The notes under the pieces: model-generated | What the model was told of the DNA's origin: nothing | The model's input: the letters and a program-made list of their open reading frames with translations, nothing else | The model's database searches: none | Shown here: positions 1-3,806 of the stretch, piece after piece | Layout of the letters: every line of letters starts with the position of its first letter | Numbering within the stretch: the first letter of the stretch is position 1 | Source of the DNA: Spirochaetaceae bacterium | Lineage (GTDB): Bacteria; Spirochaetota; Spirochaetia; Treponematales; Treponemataceae | Reading direction: 5' to 3' | NCBI GenBank assembly: GCA_017382775.1 | Contig: JAFNZQ010000308.1 | Coordinates: 1 to 5,900 of the forward strand | Length of the DNA: 5,900 nucleotides | Translations under genes and position numbers: made by a program

Positions 1-1
1 A

Positions 2-76
2 TTTGAGGCAGGCTCTTTTGATATTCAAGAAATAGGCCTTTTAATGGCCGGAGTCCGAAAGGAGGCCGGAAAATGA
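2..76 (+). CDS. C-terminal end of ABC transporter ATP-binding protein (nucleoside/BMP-type importer), partial
   Basis: An open frame enters from the left edge and ends at TGA 74-76, giving 24 residues. The tail contains EIGLLMAG, a motif I associate with the end of ATPases of the YufO/NupA/PnrC family, the tandem-cassette ATPases that energise BmpA/PnrA-type importers. The stop overlaps the start of the next permease in the classic ATGA arrangement (73-76), so the two are probably translationally coupled. The ribosome binding site of that permease (AAAGGAGG, 58-65) lies inside this coding tail. No Walker or signature motif is visible because nearly all of the gene is outside the window. The assignment rests on the short C-terminal motif plus the two permeases behind it. 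Confidence 0.8.
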   Translation, partial: FEAGSFDIQEIGLLMAGVRKEAGK

Positions 77-1206
77 ATTTCAAAAAAAGCTTTTCAAATA
101 TGCCGGAAATGTTGGAAGCAAACAAAGATAAACTGAATATTATTGTTTTCAATTTTGTTGCTATACTGGTGGGACTTTTAATCAGTACCGTTCTTTTAGC
201 TTTCATGAAGATAAATCCTTTGGAAGTTTGCGGAAAGGCCTTGGTTAAAATATTTACCGATAAGTACAATATGGGGGAAATTTTAGTAAAGGCAACGCCC
301 TTTATTTTTACTTCCCTCGCTTTTGCCTTTACCTACCAAGCAAATCTTTTTAACATTGGTGCCCAAGGACAATTTTATGTGGGATCCATTGTCGCCATAA
401 CACTTTCATTAAATTTGGCAAATGTTCTTCCCACAGCTGTTTTGTTGCCTTTGGTGTTGGTATCATCATTTTTGGCGGCTTCCGTTGTTGGTGTTTTCCT
501 GGGTTTTGTAAAATCCAAGTTTAACGCCAACGAGTTTTTAACCAGTATGATGTCCACATATGTGATAAATGCCTTTATGGATTACCTTCTTCGTACTTCC
601 TTACAGGAAACAAAGGCCGAATATATGCAAACAGATCCCATCGCGGCCACTGCGTATTTACCCACAATTATTCCCGGAACTCGTGTCCATTTCGGATTCG
701 TTATTGCTGTTTTAACCGCCGTTGCTGTTTGGTTTTTGCTTAACAACACGTCTTTGGGTTTCAAAATTCGAGCAGTGGGAATGAACAAAGATGCTGCGAA
801 ACTTGCCGGCATAAACATCGGAGTGATTTTCATCGTGAGTTTTTCCATCGCGGCGGGATTGGCAGGCATGGCGGGATTTACGGAAGTCAACGGTGTTCAA
901 CATATGCTTTTGCGAAACTTTAATTCTTCCGTGGGATCTTACGGAATCGGAATTGCCATTTTGGCAAACGGAAATCCCATCGGGTGCATTTTCTCATCCA
1001 TTCTGTTTGGATTTCTGCATGTAATGGGAATTACCATGGGACGACTTCCCGGAACATCCATTCCCGCAAGTATAATCGAATTGATAGAAGGAATAGTAAT
1101 GCTTACCGTTATTATTTCCTTTGCGGTTCGCCACAAATATGATTTGAAGAACGAAAAGAAAAAACTCAAATTACTTGAAAAAGCAAAGGAGGAAAACAAT
1201 GGTTAA
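73..1206 (+). CDS. ABC transporter permease, BPD_transp_2 family, first of two (PnrD/NupB/YufP-like)
   Basis: This 377-residue inner-membrane protein forms one half of the channel of a nucleoside-type ABC importer. After a short charged N-terminus, hydrophobic segments occur at about 21-45, 74-90, 101-114, 119-146, 205-224, 249-268, 289-320 and 333-353. Family landmarks are NIGAQGQ (94-100), NEFLTSMMSTYV (153-164) and the cytoplasmic loop TSLGFKIRAVG...AAKLAGIN (226-248), thought to contact the ATPase. The C-terminus (354-377) is a Lys/Glu-rich cytoplasmic tail. Start ATG 73 is set by AAAGGAGG at 58-65 with 7-nt spacing and by the ATGA overlap with the ATPase. The order ATPase, long permease, short permease matches PnrC-D-E of Treponema pallidum and NupA-B-C of Gram-positives. 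Purine nucleosides are the likely substrate by family, but the sequence alone does not prove it. Confidence 0.93.
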   Translation: MNFKKSFSNMPEMLEANKDKLNIIVFNFVAILVGLLISTVLLAFMKINPLEVCGKALVKIFTDKYNMGEILVKATPFIFTSLAFAFTYQANLFNIGAQGQFYVGSIVAITLSLNLANVLPTAVLLPLVLVSSFLAASVVGVFLGFVKSKFNANEFLTSMMSTYVINAFMDYLLRTSLQETKAEYMQTDPIAATAYLPTIIPGTRVHFGFVIAVLTAVAVWFLLNNTSLGFKIRAVGMNKDAAKLAGINIGVIFIVSFSIAAGLAGMAGFTEVNGVQHMLLRNFNSSVGSYGIGIAILANGNPIGCIFSSILFGFLHVMGITMGRLPGTSIPASIIELIEGIVMLTVIISFAVRHKYDLKNEKKKLKLLEKAKEENNG

Positions 1207-2113
1207 TATTTTAGCAACAGCCATTATGGTAAGTACGCCTTTGCTCCTGGGGGCAATGGCAGAAGTTTTCACTGAACGATCCGGCGTTATGCTTTGTGCC
1301 ATTGAAGGAATTTTTCTATTGGGAGCCTGGGCAGGTTTTGTGGGAACATATGTTTCCGGAAGCATTATTGTGGGATTTATTTTAGCGGCCGGTGCAGGAA
1401 GCATTGCGGCGGCTTTGTACGGATTTATTACGGTGGTTTTACGCCAACAACAGGTGGTAACGGGTACAGCACTGAACATTTTTGCGGTGGGATTTTGTGC
1501 CTTTTTTCAACGAGTGATTTTCGGCGTGCCCACTTCTCCGTTGCAAATTCCCACATTAAATGTGGTGGAACTTCCTTTGTTGTCACAAATACCTTTTTTG
1601 GGTAAAATACTGTTTTCACAAAATATGCTGACCTACCTTGTTTACATCCTTGGTCCCATCAGCATTTTTGTTTTGTATCGTACGTCCTTGGGGCTTCGGA
1701 TTCGATCCACGGGGGATAATCCGGCCGCCGTGGATGCTGCCGGATTGAGTGTGTGGAAAACTCGGTTTTTCACCGTTATTGTCTCCGGTGCTCTTTGCGG
1801 AATTGCCGGTGCGTTCTATACCGTAGGCTATTTGGGGATGTTCACCACGAATATCATTGGCGGAAGAGGCTGGATCGCTTTTGCTATCTGCTTTTTGGGA
1901 AACTGGAATCCCAAAGGTGTCCTTTTGGGAACCTTGGCTTTCGGACTTACGGAATCCATCTCCATTTGGATCAGAACCCTGTCCTCATCCTCCCTTTTCC
2001 CCACAGAATTGATTATTGCTCTTCCCTATATATTAACCATCGTGTTGACGGTTGTTGGAAAAGGAAGCGCAATTCCGTTGAAACTGGGAATTGCTTATTC
2101 GAAGGAGGATTAA
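1199..2113 (+). CDS. ABC transporter permease, BPD_transp_2 family, second of two (PnrE/NupC/YufQ-like)
   Basis: This 304-residue multi-spanning membrane protein is the partner of the preceding permease and would complete the transmembrane channel. Family landmarks are ERSGV (26-30) followed by an IEG turn (35-37), QQVVTGTALN (84-93), the cytoplasmic loop TSLGLRIRSTGDNPAAVDAAG (162-182) and GGRGW...FLGNWNPKG (221-240). Hydrophobic segments cover most of 1-110 and 142-290. A TTG at 1175 in the same frame would add 8 residues, but ATG 1199 is better: AAGGAGG (1186-1192) sits 6 nt upstream, and MVNILA leads straight into the first membrane segment. The gene overlaps the previous stop by 8 bp (ATGGTTAA), which implies translational coupling and equal subunit amounts. 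It is the last gene of the operon; no convincing terminator follows. Confidence 0.93.
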   Translation: MVNILATAIMVSTPLLLGAMAEVFTERSGVMLCAIEGIFLLGAWAGFVGTYVSGSIIVGFILAAGAGSIAAALYGFITVVLRQQQVVTGTALNIFAVGFCAFFQRVIFGVPTSPLQIPTLNVVELPLLSQIPFLGKILFSQNMLTYLVYILGPISIFVLYRTSLGLRIRSTGDNPAAVDAAGLSVWKTRFFTVIVSGALCGIAGAFYTVGYLGMFTTNIIGGRGWIAFAICFLGNWNPKGVLLGTLAFGLTESISIWIRTLSSSSLFPTELIIALPYILTIVLTVVGKGSAIPLKLGIAYSKED

Positions 2114-2135
2114 GCAAAAAAAATTTAAAAATCGT

Positions 2136-2162
2136 TAAAGTTTTTTCTGAATCTTCCGATAT
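2136..2162 (+). promoter_or_regulatory. Sigma-28 (FliA)-type flagellar promoter
   Basis: TAAAGTTT (2136-2143), an 11-nt spacer and TCCGATAT (2155-2162) match the classical flagellar consensus TAAAGTTT-N11-GCCGATAA at all 8 positions of the -35 box and 6 of 8 in the -10 box, with exact spacing. Transcription would start near 2168-2171. The next gene of substance is flaB, a typical class of sigma-28 target, about 320 nt downstream. A strong ribosome binding site and a 5-codon ORF come first. The match is direct observation; use by FliA is inferred. Confidence 0.65.
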
Positions 2163-2197
2163 TGTATACACAAGTCTTTTTTTAAGACAAAACTATT

Positions 2198-2225
2198 GGA
2201 GGATTTTATGGAAAACTCAACTTGA
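2198..2225 (+). other. Strong Shine-Dalgarno with 5-codon ORF (MENST), possible leader peptide or gene remnant
   Basis: GGAGG at 2198-2202 lies 5 nt before ATG 2208, followed by GAA AAC TCA ACT and TGA (2223-2225). The ribosome binding site is as good as those of the real genes here, yet the ORF encodes only MENST. It sits about 38 nt downstream of the predicted sigma-28 start, so it would be the first translated element of that transcript. Past the TGA, the same frame stays open to TAA at 2364-2366, so a broken small gene is also possible. I recognise nothing in that extension. Function unknown. Confidence 0.3.
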
Positions 2226-2328
2226 TTTTATGAGACAACATTACCCCGAAAATTTGGTAAAATCGACGGGAAAACGACTCATTATAGGCTAAAATTCTGT
2301 TTTTCGCATCAAAAGAAAGATCTGTCAA

Positions 2329-2357
2329 AATTTTTCACAAAAAAATCACTTTTTTTC
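2329..2357 (+). promoter_or_regulatory. A/T-tract region upstream of the flaB -35 box, possible UP element
   Basis: An A7 run (2339-2345), TCAC, then a T7 run (2350-2356) directly precede the -35 hexamer, with further A/T runs at 2327-2335. Such tracts upstream of strong promoters can contact the RNA polymerase alpha subunit or bend DNA. The A7/T7 pair could also fold as a weak A/U-only hairpin, but without a GC stem it is a poor terminator. The function is inferred from position and composition only. Confidence 0.4.
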
Positions 2358-2386
2358 TTGACATAATTTAAAATCCGGTGTACAAT
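2358..2386 (+). promoter_or_regulatory. flaB: Sigma-70-type promoter of flaB
   Basis: TTGACA at 2358-2363 is a perfect -35 box. The spacer is 17 bp (2364-2380) and the -10 box is TACAAT (2381-2386), one base from TATAAT. The start would be near 2392-2395, giving a leader of roughly 97 nt to the flaB ATG. This near-consensus architecture with an A/T-rich flank fits strong expression of an abundant filament protein. A sigma-70-type promoter for a core flagellin is known in Borrelia, which lacks FliA. Here it lies downstream of a sigma-28-like site, suggesting dual control. Confidence 0.8.
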
Positions 2387-2398
2387 GTTTATTAGGAA

Positions 2399-2432
2399 TC
2401 GTTAGAAACTTTGGCGCAAAAGTTTTTAACGG
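2399..2432 (+). promoter_or_regulatory. Long hairpin at the predicted 5' end of flaB mRNA
   Basis: GTTAGAAACTTT (2401-2412) pairs along its full length with AAAGTTTTTAAC (2419-2430), with one G-U wobble (2405/2426), around the 6-nt loop GGCGCA. C2400-G2431 and a T2399-G2432 wobble extend the stem to 14 pairs. It begins within about 7 nt of the predicted sigma-70 start. Hairpins at the extreme 5' end are known to protect mRNAs from 5'-end-dependent decay, which would suit a flagellin message. It has no T run after it, so it is not a terminator. The structure is seen in the sequence; the stabilising role is inferred. Confidence 0.6.
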
Positions 2433-2446
2433 GAGATACAAATTTT

Positions 2447-2483
2447 CGAGCGGGACTGCTCGACTCATTAAACACATGGAGGG
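2447..2483 (+). promoter_or_regulatory. Possible CsrA-binding leader: GGA-loop hairpin plus GGA in the flaB Shine-Dalgarno
   Basis: CGAGC (2447-2451) and GCTCG (2458-2462) form a 5-bp stem with loop GGGACT, which exposes a GGA at 2453-2455. The second GGA is at 2478-2480 inside the flaB ribosome binding site GGAGGG (2478-2483), 25 nt further on. CsrA dimers characteristically bridge a GGA in a hairpin loop and one overlapping the Shine-Dalgarno. This is known for hag of Bacillus subtilis, and CsrA is a reported repressor of FlaB in Borrelia burgdorferi. Neither csrA nor fliW is in the window, so this is an inference from structure. Confidence 0.45.
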
Positions 2484-2490
2484 TTATGTT

Positions 2491-3390
2491 ATGATTATCA
2501 ATCACAACATGAGCGCGATGTATGCTAATCGCGCACTTGGTTTGGCCACTGGTGGCGTTCAATCTAATTTGGAAAAACTCAGTTCAGGTGAGCGCATCAA
2601 TCGCGCTGCTGACGACGCATCCGGACTTGCTGTTTCCGAAAAAATGCGAAGCCAGATTCGCGGTTTGAATATGGCCAGCCAGAACATTCAAAATGGAGCT
2701 TCTTTTGTTCAGACAACCGAAGGTTACTTGCAGGGCATTAGCAATGTTTTGCAACGCGTTCGTGAGTTGGCTGTTCAGTCTTCCAACGGAATTTATACTT
2801 CCGAAGACAGAATGCAAATCCAGGTTGAAGTTGAAGAACTTATTGCTGAAATTGACAGAATTGCCGATCAAGCTGAATTCAACGGAATGAAAATTCTCGA
2901 CGGAACACAGTTCACAGAAGAGAATCCTTTGCAGATTCACGTTGGTGCCAACATGGATCAGCGTGTTGCCATGCACGTAGGAAACATGCATGTTGCTGCT
3001 CTTTTTGATCAAGATCAGGGACAGGCTGCTCCTGCTGCTGAAACCGCTCCTGCTGCTGACGCCGGTGCTCCTGTTGAAGGTGCAACTGTTGTGGATCTTT
3101 CCACAGCTGACGGTGCAAATATGGCTATTGGAATGCTCGATGACGCCATGGAAAAGGTAAACAAACAGCGTGCCGATCTCGGTGCCTATCAGAACCGTTT
3201 CGATATGGCAAAGAAAAGCGTTGACAATGCTGCTGAAAATCTTCAGGCTGCAGAATCTCGCATTCGTGACACCGATATGGCTAAACTCATGGTTGAGTAT
3301 ACCAAAAATCAGATTTTGGTTCAATCCGGAACTGCTATGTTGGCTCAGGCAAATACTACATCCCAGAATGTTCTTGGTTTGCTTCGCTAA
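2491..3390 (+). CDS. flaB: Flagellin, FlaB-type core subunit of the spirochaete flagellar filament
   Basis: This 299-residue structural protein polymerises into the filament core of the periplasmic flagella; it has no Sec signal peptide, as expected for export by the flagellar type III system. The N-terminal D0/D1 region (1 to about 140) has [33 protein letters not shown] within 30-52, and [10 protein letters not shown] (87-96). GANMDQR (152-158) is a spirochaete FlaB hallmark. The C-terminal D1/D0 region (about 205-299) has [25 protein letters not shown] and the LLR end. A Gln/Ala/Pro-rich linker (about 174-200) replaces the variable D2/D3 domains. ATG 2491 is chosen over the upstream ATG 2476 because GGAGGG (2478-2483) lies 7 nt before it and all spirochaete FlaB proteins start at this Met. 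It is followed by a hairpin, flaG and fliD. Confidence 0.97.
   Translation: MIINHNMSAMYANRALGLATGGVQSNLEKLSSGERINRAADDASGLAVSEKMRSQIRGLNMASQNIQNGASFVQTTEGYLQGISNVLQRVRELAVQSSNGIYTSEDRMQIQVEVEELIAEIDRIADQAEFNGMKILDGTQFTEENPLQIHVGANMDQRVAMHVGNMHVAALFDQDQGQAAPAAETAPAADAGAPVEGATVVDLSTADGANMAIGMLDDAMEKVNKQRADLGAYQNRFDMAKKSVDNAAENLQAAESRIRDTDMAKLMVEYTKNQILVQSGTAMLAQANTTSQNVLGLLR
3028..3059 (+). repeat. Short direct repeat coding the Ala/Pro-rich flagellin linker
   Basis: The 14-mer GCTCCTGCTGCTGA occurs at 3028-3041 and again at 3046-3059, an 18-nt period. It encodes a six-residue unit, APAAET (180-185) then APAADA (186-191), with a more diverged GAPVEG after it. The period is a multiple of three, so copy-number change would keep the frame and only alter linker length. 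The linker sits at the surface-exposed central part of FlaB. Confidence 0.7.
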
Positions 3391-3419
3391 TAGCAGAGAG
3401 TAATTTTTAGTCGCTACTA

Positions 3420-3449
3420 CCGAAAGAATGCGCCTTCTTTCGGGGTTTT
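3420..3449 (+). terminator. Intrinsic terminator-like hairpin between flaB and flaG (probably partial)
   Basis: CCGAAAGAA (3420-3428) pairs perfectly with TTCTTTCGG (3435-3443) around the 6-nt loop TGCGCC, followed by GG and a T4 run (3446-3449). It starts 30 nt after the flaB stop. The U tract is short and displaced by two G residues, and the flaG ribosome binding site begins immediately after (3450). I therefore read it as an attenuating hairpin that ends most flaB transcripts, or protects their 3' end, while some polymerase continues into flaG-fliD. Confidence 0.65.
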
Positions 3450-3461
3450 AGGAGGTGGCCC

Positions 3462-3782
3462 ATGGGAGTTGAATTAAATTTGATTGGGCAACAGATGTCC
3501 ACGGATGGACGGATGAAAATGGTAGCGAAGGATGCAGAACTTAACCGGCTGCAGCAGAAAAAAATTGCACGCGTTGAGGATGAACCTTCAAAGCCACTTT
3601 CGAAGTTGAAGCATGATCGCGGATTCTACTATAATGTGGATCAGGAAATAAATCGTGTCATCATAAAGATTGTCGATTTAGAAACCGACAAAGTTATAGA
3701 GGAGATTCCATCGGAGGAGATTCAAAAGTTTTTACGATATTTTAATCGTCAAGTGGGACTTTTGATTGACGAAAAAGTATAA
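3462..3782 (+). CDS. flaG: FlaG family flagellar protein
   Basis: This 106-residue small soluble protein has a basic, Lys/Gln-rich N-terminal half (about 13-50), probably unstructured or helical. The C-terminal half is a recognisable FlaG domain (about 55-104): YYNVDQEINRVIIKIVDLET, then KVIEEIPSEEIQKFLRYF. In the family this reads as a D-x(n)-V-x-V-D-x-T-G-E-x-I-x-Q-I-P-P-E-E pattern. FlaG proteins affect filament length and assembly in several bacteria, and the biochemical role is not settled. ATG 3462 has AGGAGG (3450-3455) at 6-nt spacing. The gene lies between flagellin and fliD, the usual FlaG context. It probably depends on read-through past the hairpin at 3420-3443. Confidence 0.9.
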   Translation: MGVELNLIGQQMSTDGRMKMVAKDAELNRLQQKKIARVEDEPSKPLSKLKHDRGFYYNVDQEINRVIIKIVDLETDKVIEEIPSEEIQKFLRYFNRQVGLLIDEKV

Positions 3783-3806
3783 TTTTCGGTCCTTCGGAAA
3801 GCAATT

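Larger units (their letters stand above)
2114..2490 (+). promoter_or_regulatory. Regulatory intergenic region upstream of flagellin
   Basis: These 377 bases between the transporter operon and flaB hold no long ORF. From left to right they contain a sigma-28-like promoter (2136-2162), a small GTCTT/AAGAC hairpin with a T5 loop (2174-2188), a Shine-Dalgarno site with a 5-codon ORF (2198-2225), a 20-codon ORF without a ribosome binding site (2230-2292), A and T tracts (2329-2357), a sigma-70 promoter (2358-2386), a long 5'-end hairpin (2399-2432) and a possible CsrA hairpin plus the flaB ribosome binding site (2447-2483). I see no strong GC-rich terminator for the transporter operon, so some read-through into flaB is possible. 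Confidence 0.7.

Noticed and set aside
2124..2188. Possible terminator for the transporter operon (A/T runs and the GTCTT/AAGAC hairpin)
   Set aside because: Stems are short and A/T-only or lack a following T run, so I cannot call an intrinsic terminator.
1753..2292. 179-codon + strand ORF running from the second permease into the intergenic region
   Set aside because: It is out of frame with the clearly assigned permease over most of its length. The Arg/Cys/Trp-rich composition is typical of a shadow frame, and it has no ribosome binding site.
2230..2292. 20-codon ORF MRQHYPENLVKSTGKRLIIG in the intergenic region
   Set aside because: No Shine-Dalgarno, no recognisable similarity, and short enough to occur by chance.
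2323..2363. Inverted repeat TGTCAA (2323-2328) / TTGACA (2358-2363), considered as an operator or a divergent -35 box
   Set aside because: Only 6 bp with a 29-nt gap, and no -10 box at the proper distance on the minus strand. Likely chance in A/T-rich DNA.
2476..2490. Upstream in-frame ATG adding MEGYV to flagellin
   Set aside because: That ATG overlaps the GGAGGG ribosome binding site of ATG 2491, and the family N-terminus MIINHN begins at 2491.
2584..3324. 246-codon open frame antisense to flaB
   Set aside because: It is the shadow of a highly conserved flagellin with biased codons. It has no ribosome binding site, its product is Ser/Asn/Leu-rich without recognisable domains, and the + strand gene is certain.
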